A stretch of 32,762 nt of DNA from a bacterium (GCA_021812365.1 JAKANQ010000001.1:1-32762), one strand, 5' to 3'; positions 13,582-22,548 are shown, numbered from the stretch's first letter. A program made the numbers and translations. The notes: generated from the letters alone by a model not told the origin.

Positions 13582-13586
13582 AAGTG

Positions 13587-15005
13587 TTATTGAAGCATAC
13601 TGCCTAATTTGTGGAGCGCAATCTCGATACGTTCAAGTGATTCTTTGCGCCCGAGCACATAGAGAAGTTCTATGGGGCCCGGTGAATTCCCTTTTCCTGA
13701 AAGAGCCACGCGAAGCGGCCACAAGACATCACCCCTCCCCTGCTTTTCCGCAAATGCAAGAATATCATTTTTCATTGTTTCATCGGGAAAATGCGCCTCA
13801 TCGCCTTTCTCAAGAAGTGAACGAACTTGCGTCAGATGTTCTATTACGCGCTCGGCCGGTGTGTTTTTCCACGGAATGATAGACGCATCATATTCCGGCA
13901 TCATAAAGATGAATGAAGAGTCTTTTTGGAAATCACAAAGATTTTTCAATCTATCTTTTGATATTTCCACCGCTCGTCTAAATATCTTTTCATTTTGTTT
14001 CCATTCCGCGGGCACAAACGGAATCAGATTTTTTACAAGTTCATCGACATCCATTGCGCGAATATGCATGAAATTAAGCCAGTCCAATTTTTCCGGATTG
14101 AATACAGCCCCCGCTTTTTGGACACGTTTTATTGAAAATTCGCTTATCATTTCGAGTGTCGTGAGCACCTCCCTGTCTTCCTTGGGATGCCAGCCGAGGA
14201 GTACTAGGAAATTAAGAAGCGCGTTCGGTAAGTAGCCCTGATTCTTATAATCATTTAATGAATTGGTGAGAAATCGTTTCGAGAGTTTTTTCTTGTCCGC
14301 GCCCAAGATGAGCGGAAGATGCGCGTAGGTCACCGAAGGGAAACCAAACGCTTCTTGCAGCACCATCTGTTTGGGCGTATTGGAGAGATGTTCTTCTCCG
14401 CGAATGACGTGAGTAACTCTTTGTTCCGCATCATCGACGACCACCGCAAAATTATAAAGAGGTTCACGAAGCCCTTTCGCAATGATGATATCGCCGAACA
14501 GTTTCGTATCGAATTCAACCTTTCCGCGTATCATGTCGTTAAATGAGATTATCTCCTCGGGCATTTTAAAACGGATGACCGCGGGGGATGTTTTTAATTT
14601 CTCAGAAACCTCATTTGCAGAAAGAGATTTGCACTTACCGCTATATTTGGGAATTATTCCCTGCGAGAGCTGCGCGCGATATTCTTCTTCGAGTTCCTCG
14701 GAAGAACAGAAACAATAATATGCCTTATGTTCGTCGATAAGTTTTTTGAGATTCTTTTCATAGATGTCTATCCGCTCGCTTTGACGAATGATGGGCTCAT
14801 CCGGCATGACACCGAGCCACTCAAGGTTTTGCACGATATCCTCTTCAAAGCGTTTTTCGGAACGTTCCTTATCGGTATCCTCTATGCGCAGCAAAAATGT
14901 ACCGCCTTCGTGGCGCGCAAAAAGCCAGTTAAATAACGCTGTTCGAACGCCTCCGAGGTGTAAAAAGCCCGTGGGTGAAGGCGCGAAACGTACCCTTACT
15001 TCCAT
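13587..15005 (-). CDS. gltX: Glutamyl-tRNA synthetase
   Basis: A class I synthetase that charges tRNA with glutamate. The HIGH-type motif is PSPTGFLHLGG (residues 9-19) and the KMSKS-type motif is DKKKLSKR (near residue 240). LLRIEDTDKERS and IIRGEEHLSNTPKQ are typical GluRS segments. The length of 472 residues is normal. In bacteria without GlnRS the enzyme often also charges tRNA-Gln for amidation by GatCAB; the window does not show which case applies. Although it sits between murG and the M23 gene, it has its own promoter GTGACA-17-TATAAT ending 6 bases before the ATG, so its mRNA should be leaderless. Confidence 0.97.
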   Translation of the reverse strand: MEVRVRFAPSPTGFLHLGGVRTALFNWLFARHEGGTFLLRIEDTDKERSEKRFEEDIVQNLEWLGVMPDEPIIRQSERIDIYEKNLKKLIDEHKAYYCFCSSEELEEEYRAQLSQGIIPKYSGKCKSLSANEVSEKLKTSPAVIRFKMPEEIISFNDMIRGKVEFDTKLFGDIIIAKGLREPLYNFAVVVDDAEQRVTHVIRGEEHLSNTPKQMVLQEAFGFPSVTYAHLPLILGADKKKLSKRFLTNSLNDYKNQGYLPNALLNFLVLLGWHPKEDREVLTTLEMISEFSIKRVQKAGAVFNPEKLDWLNFMHIRAMDVDELVKNLIPFVPAEWKQNEKIFRRAVEISKDRLKNLCDFQKDSSFIFMMPEYDASIIPWKNTPAERVIEHLTQVRSLLEKGDEAHFPDETMKNDILAFAEKQGRGDVLWPLRVALSGKGNSPGPIELLYVLGRKESLERIEIALHKLGSMLQ

Positions 15006-15011
15006 TTTGAG

Positions 15012-15040
15012 ATTATACCTTGAAAGGCTTCTTTTGTCAC
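15012..15040 (-). promoter_or_regulatory. gltX promoter
   Basis: GTGACA (5 of 6), exactly 17 bases, perfect TATAAT. Six bases separate the -10 box from the ATG, the clearest leaderless arrangement in the window. Confidence 0.82.
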
Positions 15041-15045
15041 TTATT

Positions 15046-16182
15046 TCAGCGAGAAAACCCTTTTACCAATTGAAGTATTTCCTCTGCGGTATTTTTTGCC
15101 GCCGCGGGTTTAAAGAAGTTTTTGGCTGCGATTTTCGCCCTCATCTGCATAGTTTCATCTTTGAGCATCGAGCGAATCAATGAAAGAACAAGGTTCGTGG
15201 TGAGATTCGATTCTTCTACTACTGTTGCCGCTCCCGTACCCGCATAGATATACGCATTGCTTCGTTGATGATCGTTTGCTGAACCCCCGAGAGGAATGAG
15301 TATCGCCGGTTTTTGCGCTGCTGCTATTTCGAATATAGTTCCTGCTCCTGCGCGCGAGATTATGATATCCGCCGCGCCTAACGACTCTTTCATTCTTTGG
15401 GGCGTGAGATATGCAAATTGATGATATCGCGCTTGTAGCGGCTCCTCCAGCTCTTTAAGAGACGGTTTTATGAGTGCTTGCATCTCATCAAAATTTGCCG
15501 CGCCCACCTGATGTGTTATCTGCATTTCGGGCAGGAAGGAATGCAATGAATCCAAAATGAATGTGTTTATGCGGACCGAGCCTTGTGATCCTCCGAGTAC
15601 GAGAATATTCGGAAGGTTTGGATTCAGATTGGTGAATTGCTTTAGCTGTGCAGTATCGCCATAGCCGTCAATGAATTCGCGGCGAATGGGATTTCCCACC
15701 ACTACCGTTTTTGCCGAAGGAAAGTATATAGCCGTTTCTTTGAATGAAACAAGTATCTTTTTTGCGAATTTTGCGGAAAGACGCGTGGTAAGACTTGGAA
15801 CAGAATCGGATTCATGAATCACGATGGGTATCATATACCACCTCGCGGCGATGATGACGGGCAACGCGCCCGGCCCTCCCTTTGAAAAAATAACCGCGGG
15901 CATTTCCGAATAGAGCTTAAAGAGCGCCTGAATGATGCCGAAAAAAAACTTGGGGATATCAATGATATTCCTTATATCGAAATAGCGGCGAAGTTTGCTT
16001 GGTGCGATGGGATATATCGCAATGTCGCGCGATTCGAATTCTTCCGTCATCTCATTGAGGGGTCCAAAATAAGAAAGGCGAAGATTCGGTCCTGCTGCGT
16101 ATTTCAATTCATCCGCGACCGCAAGCAGCGGATATAGGTGTCCGCCCGTTCCCCCACCCGTCAATGCTATACGAATAGTCAT
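15046..16182 (-). CDS. murG: UDP-GlcNAc:lipid I GlcNAc transferase MurG
   Basis: MurG adds GlcNAc to lipid I to make lipid II on the inner face of the membrane. The N-terminal glycine loop GGGTGGHLYPLL (residues 9-20) binds the lipid diphosphate side. VLGGSQGS is the hinge motif, and SRAGAGTIFEIAAAQKPAILIPLGGSANDHQ is the UDP-GlcNAc binding region of the C-terminal domain. The length of 378 is usual. It begins 3 bases after the ftsW stop, so translation is coupled. FtsW-MurG adjacency is a classic division and cell-wall order. Confidence 0.97.
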   Translation of the reverse strand: MTIRIALTGGGTGGHLYPLLAVADELKYAAGPNLRLSYFGPLNEMTEEFESRDIAIYPIAPSKLRRYFDIRNIIDIPKFFFGIIQALFKLYSEMPAVIFSKGGPGALPVIIAARWYMIPIVIHESDSVPSLTTRLSAKFAKKILVSFKETAIYFPSAKTVVVGNPIRREFIDGYGDTAQLKQFTNLNPNLPNILVLGGSQGSVRINTFILDSLHSFLPEMQITHQVGAANFDEMQALIKPSLKELEEPLQARYHQFAYLTPQRMKESLGAADIIISRAGAGTIFEIAAAQKPAILIPLGGSANDHQRSNAYIYAGTGAATVVEESNLTTNLVLSLIRSMLKDETMQMRAKIAAKNFFKPAAAKNTAEEILQLVKGFSR

Positions 16183-16185
16183 AAA

Positions 16186-17292
16186 TTAGCGCTTATATTT
16201 TGATATGTTAACAATGATACCGCTCATGGTCAAAAACACAGCCAATGCGGTTCCTCCATAGCTTATGAAAGGAAGCGGTACTCCCGTCATCGGAATGACC
16301 CCTGAAATGGCGCCCACGTTCACGAATGTCTGCAGTCCGAACATGCACATGAAGCTTATCACAAGATAGCGTCCGAAGTTATCCGGCGCATTGCGCGCGA
16401 TTTTCAATCCGCGCCAAATGAATGCAAGGAAGAAAAGAAGAACGGCTATTGCGCCCGCAAAACCCAGTTCCTCCGAGATGATGGCGAATATGGAATCACC
16501 CATCGGTTCCGGCAAATAGTATTTTGTCGTTGAATTTCCAAGTCCCACTCCCCAGATTCCCCCCGAACCAATCGCTATCTGCGCCTGTGCGATGTGATAT
16601 CCTTTGCCAAGCGGATCGGCAGCAGCAGCGTTCAAAAATGTGCTTACGCGCGCGGCTCTGTATGCTTTTACGGATACGAGCGCGATGGCGCCAAGACACG
16701 CAACAAGCACAAGTGCCGCGACAAAACGAACCTTTGCGCCGGAGGTGAAGTATACGAGCAATGAGGTAAGAAATATAAGTCCCGCCATTGAGGTTGCCGG
16801 CTGCATAAGCAAAAGAAACATCACGAGTGCGATGAGTATGGTGAACGGAACAAGTCCGCCCCAAAAACTTTTGCCGCGCTGCTGGCTTTTGCTTATCCAC
16901 GCGGAAAGGTAGATGAAGAACGCCAATTTCATTATTTCTCCGGGTTGAAATGAAAGGGGGCCGAGATTCACCCAGCGAGTACCTCCCTTCAATGTAAGGC
17001 CAAGAGGCGTAAATACGAGGAGTAGGGTTCCGATGCCCGCAATAAGTATATAGGGGGCGATCTTTTCCCAGCGCCTATAGTACATGAAATATCCAATAGC
17101 AAATCCTATAAGTCCTGGTATCAATCCGCTCATTATCTGGTGTTTCAAATAATAGGTGCTGTCATTGAAACCCTTTGCGGCAAGTTCCGAAGACGCGCTC
17201 ATAAGCATTACAAAACCGAATATTACAAGAATCGTGAGGAATCCCACGAATACCATATCCGCATCCGAACTTTTGGGGCCTGAAAGTCGCAT
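16186..17292 (-). CDS. ftsW: FtsW/RodA-type SEDS peptidoglycan polymerase
   Basis: A polytopic SEDS protein that polymerises lipid II. About ten hydrophobic segments are visible. Family landmarks are GGTRWVNLGPLSFQPGEIMKLA in the centre, YYLPEPMGDSIFAIISEELGF in the large loop, and PLPFISYGGTALAVFLTMSGI near the C-terminus. The length of 368 is standard. FtsW and RodA cannot be separated by motif alone; the direct neighbour murG favours FtsW. It starts 1 base after the amidohydrolase stop, so those two are translated together. No cognate class B penicillin-binding protein lies in the window. Confidence 0.92.
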   Translation of the reverse strand: MRLSGPKSSDADMVFVGFLTILVIFGFVMLMSASSELAAKGFNDSTYYLKHQIMSGLIPGLIGFAIGYFMYYRRWEKIAPYILIAGIGTLLLVFTPLGLTLKGGTRWVNLGPLSFQPGEIMKLAFFIYLSAWISKSQQRGKSFWGGLVPFTILIALVMFLLLMQPATSMAGLIFLTSLLVYFTSGAKVRFVAALVLVACLGAIALVSVKAYRAARVSTFLNAAAADPLGKGYHIAQAQIAIGSGGIWGVGLGNSTTKYYLPEPMGDSIFAIISEELGFAGAIAVLLFFLAFIWRGLKIARNAPDNFGRYLVISFMCMFGLQTFVNVGAISGVIPMTGVPLPFISYGGTALAVFLTMSGIIVNISKYKR

Positions 17293-17293
17293 A

Positions 17294-18790
17294 TTATGTT
17301 CGCTTGATTATCGCACCGCTTAGCGTGTGCATATTCATTCCATTTTCGAGCGCAAGCTCGCCATTCACGAATACATAGGTCGGTTCAAAATTCGAAAATA
17401 TCGCTATGTCCGCAAAATACCCCTCTCTTACGAATCCTCGCTTCGCGATGCCGTATTTTTGCGCGGGCAATGATGTTGCTTTTTCCACTGCTTTTTCCAA
17501 GCTTATCAATTTTGAATCATCCGCAAACCGTAAGAATGTCGGAAACGTTTCCGTGCTTGGCGTAAATTTAAATTCTTTCTTGCCGAAACTCGCGCTATTC
17601 GTTGAGATGATTGAGTTTGGGTGCGCAAGGAAGGAATTAAGCGTTTCGATATCGACTATCTTCGCCGCAAGTGTTGCTCTCAAATGAGTAAGTTCCATGA
17701 TCCTAAGGAGCCCTTCCTCGTAGTTCATGCTATTTCGCGTCGAAAATTCCTTTATCGATTTACCTTCCAAATATTTCAGCGATGCATCGGGTATGTGCGT
17801 AATAATGCACTCACGTGGCGCATTTTCTTTGAGATATGAAATGAGCCGTTCGCGATTGGATGCCACCCTCATCTTTTTGTGCATCGTTTCGATACTTTCT
17901 TCGCTAAACCATTTTGGGAGAAGCTCGTATATGAGGAGAGGAACCGAATCAAAAGGATTTACATCAAAATGTATCTGATGGCGGGACGACTCTTTCTCTA
18001 TTTTCGCGGCCGCATCTTTATATGTGTCGCGATATTTCTTTAGAGGTTGAAGATGAGATATTTCTACATTTGCATTCGTTTCAATCGCCAGTTCGAGTAT
18101 CTCATCAATGGATTCTTCCAAACCTTCTCGAGCGTCTCTTACGTGGACAGCGTAGATGCTATTGTGCTTTGCAACAACGCGGACCAGTTCGCGAAGTTCC
18201 GAGAATGGAGTTCGTGCGGCGTGCGTATGTTCAAGGCCGACTGAAAGCCCGAATGCCCCATCTTTCAATCCATCCCCCACTATCTTTTTGAACATCTCAA
18301 TTTCGCTTTCCGTAAGGTCGCGAAATCTGTTTTGAGTTATCGCTCGCCGAAGCGAGGTGTGCCCTATGAGCGTTCCAAAATTGATACCTAGTTTTTTCCG
18401 TTTCAGAATCTCCAAAAATTCTTTCACGGAATGCCAGTTCACGTTGATACCCTTCTCACTTCCCCATTCGCGTACCGATTCAAGCGAACCGCCTATCTGC
18501 GGAGCCAAAGAAACGCCACAATTGCCGCCTATGATGGTGGTGATGCCTTGCCGTATGAAATCCTCCTGATACGGCTCATAGAAGAGCGACATATGGTGGT
18601 CGGAATGAGAAGTAATATCGACAAATCCGGGCGTTACCATTGAGCTTCCCGCATCGATGACCACATCCGCGTGTTCACGTGAAAGAGTTCCGCATTTGGC
18701 GATATACGCGCCACGGATAAGAATATCTTTTTTGACCGGAGCGGTTCCGCTTCCGTCATACACCAGGCCGTTTTTAATTAGCGTCGTCAT
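17294..18790 (-). CDS. D-aminoacylase-like amidohydrolase, altered active site
   Basis: The family (N-acyl-D-amino-acid deacylase, amidohydrolase superfamily) is clear from PGFVDITSHSD, GGNCGVSLAP, GHTSLR, AVHVRD and ISHLQP, plus the C-terminal TSLPAQKYGIAKRG. The tightly bound metal ligands are present: Cys91, His216, His246. Two other residues differ from Alcaligenes D-aminoacylase as I remember it. The first His of H-x-H is Thr60 (only His62 remains), and the catalytic Asp366 position reads STNSAS, making it Asn398. Activity may therefore be altered or lost. It is translationally coupled to ftsW, so a role in wall D-amino acid or peptide turnover is plausible. Length 498 is normal. TAAAAT lies 10 bases before the ATG, so the leader is short; there is no Shine-Dalgarno. 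Confidence 0.85.
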   Translation of the reverse strand: MTTLIKNGLVYDGSGTAPVKKDILIRGAYIAKCGTLSREHADVVIDAGSSMVTPGFVDITSHSDHHMSLFYEPYQEDFIRQGITTIIGGNCGVSLAPQIGGSLESVREWGSEKGINVNWHSVKEFLEILKRKKLGINFGTLIGHTSLRRAITQNRFRDLTESEIEMFKKIVGDGLKDGAFGLSVGLEHTHAARTPFSELRELVRVVAKHNSIYAVHVRDAREGLEESIDEILELAIETNANVEISHLQPLKKYRDTYKDAAAKIEKESSRHQIHFDVNPFDSVPLLIYELLPKWFSEESIETMHKKMRVASNRERLISYLKENAPRECIITHIPDASLKYLEGKSIKEFSTRNSMNYEEGLLRIMELTHLRATLAAKIVDIETLNSFLAHPNSIISTNSASFGKKEFKFTPSTETFPTFLRFADDSKLISLEKAVEKATSLPAQKYGIAKRGFVREGYFADIAIFSNFEPTYVFVNGELALENGMNMHTLSGAIIKRT

Positions 18791-18800
18791 TCGTCTATTT

Positions 18801-18806
18801 ATTTTA
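18801..18806 (-). promoter_or_regulatory. -10 box for the amidohydrolase-ftsW-murG unit
   Basis: TAAAAT on the minus strand, 10 bases before the ATG and just past the terminator at 18818-18854. No good -35 box is seen at 17 bases. Confidence 0.45.
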
Positions 18807-18817
18807 CATCATTTGAA

Positions 18818-18854
18818 GAAAAAATCCCCGTTCACCTATGGTGATTGGGGATTT
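18818..18854 (-). terminator. Terminator after mraY and the small basic gene
   Basis: AATCCCC...GGGGATT with an inner CACC/GGTG stem, followed by TTTTTT on the minus strand. It separates the two envelope transcription units. Confidence 0.88.
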
Positions 18855-18870
18855 CAATGATATGAAGGAA

Positions 18871-19092
18871 TCAATGCTTCCGTTTTTTCCTCGTTTTTCG
18901 ACGATTAGCGATTGCGAAGAAGATGTTTCGTCCGCTGGGTGTGTTTTTGCTCGCGCGGTAGAGCTTGTTGAAGTATGGGATATTGGGCATGCCGCTCGTC
19001 ACAATTCTAAACATACTCGATCCTCGATGTAAAAGTTCGCTTCCGAAGAGTGCTTCAACCATGAGAATCACAAGCGACCTTCTCGCATTCAT
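18871..19092 (-). CDS. Small basic protein, hypothetical, 73 aa
   Basis: The ATG at 19092 (MNARRSLVILMVEALFGSELL) has GGAGGC a few bases upstream, a strong site; the track start four codons earlier lies before that site. The tail FFAIANRRKTRKKRKH is extremely basic, which suggests RNA, DNA or acidic-surface binding. A moderately hydrophobic N-terminal stretch could be a weak membrane segment. A candidate promoter lies in the gap after mraY and a strong terminator follows, so it can be its own unit inside the envelope gene cluster. I know no matching family. The good start signal and terminator support it being real. Confidence 0.65.
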   Translation of the reverse strand: MNARRSLVILMVEALFGSELLHRGSSMFRIVTSGMPNIPYFNKLYRASKNTPSGRNIFFAIANRRKTRKKRKH

Positions 19093-19137
19093 ATATGCCT
19101 CCATTCGTCATTGGGGTATGAGAACGTGCGTGCAAGA

Positions 19138-19167
19138 ATAGTAACACTCATTATTCGCTTTCGCCAA
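19138..19167 (-). promoter_or_regulatory. Candidate promoter for the small basic gene
   Basis: TTGGCG, 18 bases, TACTAT on the minus strand, just after the mraY stop codon. Confidence 0.5.
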
Positions 19168-19174
19168 TCATTTT

Positions 19175-20221
19175 CTAAAGAAATCGCGCGAGGAAGAAAA
19201 GCGTAAGTCCAATCGTCGTTGCGACGATGGACACGAACCAAAAGCGCATCGTGATCTGGCTTTCGGGCCAACCAAGCGCTTCGAAATGGTGATGGATCGG
19301 CGTGGAGAGAAATACTTTCTTCTTTCTTATTTTTTTACTGATGACCTGAATGATGACCGTGGAGGATTCAAAGATAAGAATAGAACCGAAGAATGGAAGA
19401 AAGAGCGCAGTGTTTGTGAGCATTACCATCACGCCAAGGGTGATGCCGAGCGACATTGAGCCCGTATCGCCCATGAAAAAACGCGCTGGATGGATGTTGA
19501 ACCAAAGAAATGCAAGGATAGAGCCTAAAATGACCGCATTCATCGCCGCAAGATCGAAGCGATGCATTGCAAACGAGATGACCGCAAGCGCGCCAAAGGA
19601 AAAGAATAATGTTCCCGCGGCAAGTCCGTCCAGACCATCAGTCTCATTCGTTGAAAATGCGGTCGCAATGAGGATGAACATGAAGAATGGAATGTACCAC
19701 CACCCCATTGAGATATTCCCGTAGAAAGGAACGTAGAGTGTATTGAATCCAAGTCTGAGGTAAAACCACCACGCGCCAACTGCTGAAATCGCGGTATAGA
19801 GGACAAGTTTTTGTTTCACGCTAAGTCCTCCTCCGTGAGGCCCCTTTCCCATGAGTCCATAGATGTCGTCGATGAGCCCCACAATCGCCGCAAAGAAAAG
19901 TGATGCGAGTGGAAGGTAGGTTTCCGAGCGGCTTACGAAATTGAAATAGTTTGCAAACCCGTCGAAGAATTTTTGTAAGATGAAAAATATGATAGCGAGT
20001 CCGATGACCGTGCCCCAGATAATAATGCCCCCCATCGTCGGCGTATCCGCTTTTTTCTTGTGAAATTGATAGAATATCGGCGCGCTTGATTCATCGCGGA
20101 TATTCGTCTTCTTTACGTTGAATTTTTTGAGAAGACGGACCACGAAAGGCGTCAAAAAAAGAGCAACAACGAAACCAAGCGCGAAAAGTATTAAAATGCG
20201 GATTGCCTCAAATGCGATCAT
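19175..20221 (-). CDS. mraY: Phospho-MurNAc-pentapeptide transferase MraY
   Basis: MraY transfers phospho-MurNAc-pentapeptide to undecaprenyl phosphate, making lipid I. It has about ten membrane segments in 348 residues. Catalytic and substrate motifs are present: KKADTPTMGG (57-65), the Asp pair in GLIDDIYG (118-119), NETDGLDG (192-199), GDTGSMSLG with Asp252, and the HHH motif TPIHHHFE (310-312). It begins 1 base after the D-Ala-D-Ala carboxypeptidase stop, so translation is coupled. MurF and MurD, which often flank it, are absent from the window. Confidence 0.97.
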   Translation of the reverse strand: MIAFEAIRILILFALGFVVALFLTPFVVRLLKKFNVKKTNIRDESSAPIFYQFHKKKADTPTMGGIIIWGTVIGLAIIFFILQKFFDGFANYFNFVSRSETYLPLASLFFAAIVGLIDDIYGLMGKGPHGGGLSVKQKLVLYTAISAVGAWWFYLRLGFNTLYVPFYGNISMGWWYIPFFMFILIATAFSTNETDGLDGLAAGTLFFSFGALAVISFAMHRFDLAAMNAVILGSILAFLWFNIHPARFFMGDTGSMSLGITLGVMVMLTNTALFLPFFGSILIFESSTVIIQVISKKIRKKKVFLSTPIHHHFEALGWPESQITMRFWFVSIVATTIGLTLFFLARFL

Positions 20222-20222
20222 G

Positions 20223-21155
20223 TTAGTTGTATATATATGCTTCCTTTATCCATTTCAGAAGCTTGTTGGTTTGTTCTGTGCGGTCATGGCTTCCCAAGAG
20301 TATGTATATGATGCGGTCATTGTTGAATGAAAACAAGGCAAGCAAGTTTTCTCTCGCCTCGGGCGTGGTGCCCGTCTTTCCTCCAAGAAATGACGCGTCC
20401 GATGAGAAGATATCGATGTTATTTACGCTTCGGCTTACCGTGCTATTCGTCGGCTGTACTTTGATAGTCTGTAATCGCGTCCATCCTATTATTTCCGGAT
20501 GCTTGTCTATGAGATATTTTGCGAGTTTCAAAAGGTCGCTTGTGGTCGATTCATTTTTCGGTGAGAGACCTGAACCGTCATAGAAGACAGTGTTCGTCAT
20601 TCCGAGGTCCTGCGCCTTTTTATTGAGCATCACCGCAAATGCTTCCTTACCTCCCTCATATTGCTCAAATGCGGCAGCCGCGCGATTTGATGAGACCATG
20701 AGCATTATCTTCATGAGGTCTTCGGAAGTGTATGTTTCCCCACTTTTCAGGTCTCCTGCGATACCTTCCGTTTCAAGCGCCTCCTTGGTTATTGGAATTG
20801 TCTTGGTGAGTCCCACATTTTCAGTTATGACGACTGCGGTCATAAGTTTTGTGAGGGACGCCATGGGCCATTGCTTATTCGTTTGATAATTGAAAAGCGG
20901 ATAATCAAGATCAAGGTCCTGTATCAAGACGGACTGCGCATCAACCTGCGGATCCAATACATCCATTTTCCTTGTGGGAAGTTTTCGCGTGTCCTGAGGT
21001 GTATGCGCAGGAATTGTTCCCGTGTCTTCAGCGGTGCTTGTGGCCGTTCCTTCAAACGCGCTTCTCGAACTTTGAGAAATGGAAATTAATTTGGTAATCG
21101 CAAATGAAGCGACAATGACCGTAGTAACAATAAGTAGTTGCGTGCGTAATGACAT
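20223..21155 (-). CDS. D-alanyl-D-alanine carboxypeptidase, S11 family
   Basis: A low-molecular-weight penicillin-binding protein that trims the terminal D-Ala of wall stem peptides. The three active-site motifs are present: S-x-x-K as SLTK (100-103), S-x-N as SSN (155-157), and KTG (260-262). An N-terminal hydrophobic segment (about 8-22) exports or anchors it. The C-terminus ends soon after the catalytic domain, so the PBP5-type C-terminal domain and amphipathic anchor are missing; the N-terminal segment is probably the anchor. Length is 310 residues. It lies between scpB and mraY in one closely spaced run, which ties wall trimming to lipid I synthesis. Confidence 0.93.
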   Translation of the reverse strand: MSLRTQLLIVTTVIVASFAITKLISISQSSRSAFEGTATSTAEDTGTIPAHTPQDTRKLPTRKMDVLDPQVDAQSVLIQDLDLDYPLFNYQTNKQWPMASLTKLMTAVVITENVGLTKTIPITKEALETEGIAGDLKSGETYTSEDLMKIMLMVSSNRAAAAFEQYEGGKEAFAVMLNKKAQDLGMTNTVFYDGSGLSPKNESTTSDLLKLAKYLIDKHPEIIGWTRLQTIKVQPTNSTVSRSVNNIDIFSSDASFLGGKTGTTPEARENLLALFSFNNDRIIYILLGSHDRTEQTNKLLKWIKEAYIYN

Positions 21156-21169
21156 ATGAATATCCGTAT

Positions 21170-21742
21170 CTACTGTGAAATGGCCGCTGGCCCCGCTGAT
21201 TCCGTTTGCGGCTGAAGCTGCTCCTCGAATTGTTTCAATGTTTCTTTATATTTCGCATATTCGGGCAGCTGTTCGACGGATGTAACACCCATATGCTTCA
21301 AAAAGCGTTCAGTGATCCTATAGTGGAATGAACTTCCCTTCTCATCGCCGCGTTCCACAAGACCGCGCATTACTAGGCTTCGAATGGTGAAACTTGAATT
21401 CACGCCGCGCACGTAGTCGACGGTTGAGCGTGGCACCGGACCCAAATACGCGATAAGCGATAGTGTTTCAAGCGCCGCGGGCGTCAATTGTTCCCTGAAT
21501 TCGTCTTTAATGATGGACTCGCCTATCTGTTTCAATTCGGGCTTGGTAACAAGCTGCACCCTTTTTTCTTTATGTAAAAGCAAAAGACCCCGCGTCTCGT
21601 CCTCCGCGAGTTTCTTTTCCAATTCAGTAAGCGTCTTTTCGCACTCCTCTTCGGAAATTGAGAGTAGTGACGCTATTTTCTTGATTTCTATCGGTTCTCC
21701 AAAATAAAAGAGAAGTGCTTCGATTTGTGCAAAGATATTCAT
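21170..21742 (-). CDS. scpB: Segregation and condensation protein B (ScpB)
   Basis: ScpB is the winged-helix (kite) partner of the ScpA kleisin in the SMC condensin complex. Two winged-helix parts are visible: IEALLFYFGEPIEIKKIASLL at the start and LSLIAYLGPVPRSTVDYVRGVN in the middle, the family signature, followed by LVMRGLVERG. Length is 190 residues, normal. It starts 3 bases after the scpA stop. The tail (QLQPQTESAGPAAISQ) is low complexity. Confidence 0.95.
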   Translation of the reverse strand: MNIFAQIEALLFYFGEPIEIKKIASLLSISEEECEKTLTELEKKLAEDETRGLLLLHKEKRVQLVTKPELKQIGESIIKDEFREQLTPAALETLSLIAYLGPVPRSTVDYVRGVNSSFTIRSLVMRGLVERGDEKGSSFHYRITERFLKHMGVTSVEQLPEYAKYKETLKQFEEQLQPQTESAGPAAISQ

Positions 21743-21745
21743 ACG

Positions 21746-22534
21746 TTATTCTAATCCCTCCTCTTGTACATTGTATTCGGTGAGGGTTGTTTTCGCAATC
21801 TTCATTTCTTCAAAATGTCCCGCTTGTTCCACATTCACGAGCTGTTGCTTGATGAGGTGAAGAATGGCCAGAAAGAGCACTACCACTTCCCCTTTGGTTC
21901 CGTTTCCGCCGTGAAGTTCGCTGAATGTAGTGGGAATGCTGGTGAGTCGCGCCGCTATTTCTTGAATCTTCGTGCGTAAATTGACGATCTGATTGCGCAC
22001 TGTCGCTTTAGGCTTGAAGAGCTGTTCCAAATCCCCCGTGATCTTAAGAATCGACTCAAAAAGTTTTTCAGGGGTTACGTCAGAGGGAGGATAGAAAAGA
22101 GGTTCGTTCGAGGTTAAAAATTCGCGCGCATACATCTTTGGCATATCGCTCCACAATGCGCGAACGTGTTCTTGCGTCTTCTTGAATTCCTTATAGAGCG
22201 CGAGACGGTGCTCGAGATCTTTTATTTCTGTTTCTTCTTCCACGCTGAGATCAAGCGATGGTAAAAGTGACTTTGATTTTATAAGAAGCAGGCGTGAGGC
22301 GATGACCAGAAAATCCGCGAGAAGTTCCGGGGGTGCGTCGAATAATGGGGAATCTTCATTTGGGGGAAGATTTTCAACCAATGCCACCTTGAACTGATCG
22401 AGGTAGCCTAAAAAATCATTTGTTACGTCCGCGAGACTCACTTGTGAGACCTCAAGTTTCTTCTCTTCGATGAGGCTGAGAAGTTTTTCAAGAGGACCCT
22501 GGAAATATTCCAAACGTAGTTCAAAGTTCGACAT
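21746..22534 (-). CDS. scpA: Segregation and condensation protein A (ScpA kleisin)
   Basis: ScpA bridges the SMC heads. The start MSNFELRLEYFQGPLEKLLSLIEEKKLEVSQ is the kleisin N-terminus that contacts the SMC neck; DFLVIASRLLLIKSKSLLP is the conserved linker helix; and VVVLFLAILHLIKQQLVNVEQ is the C-terminal winged helix that binds the SMC head. The track frame begins at 22642 inside ychF. The family start is the ATG at 22534, giving 262 residues. It lies 14 bases after the ychF stop and is followed closely by scpB. smc itself is not in the window. Confidence 0.95.
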   Translation of the reverse strand: MSNFELRLEYFQGPLEKLLSLIEEKKLEVSQVSLADVTNDFLGYLDQFKVALVENLPPNEDSPLFDAPPELLADFLVIASRLLLIKSKSLLPSLDLSVEEETEIKDLEHRLALYKEFKKTQEHVRALWSDMPKMYAREFLTSNEPLFYPPSDVTPEKLFESILKITGDLEQLFKPKATVRNQIVNLRTKIQEIAARLTSIPTTFSELHGGNGTKGEVVVLFLAILHLIKQQLVNVEQAGHFEEMKIAKTTLTEYNVQEEGLE

Positions 22535-22548
22535 GTGATAGATGGATA

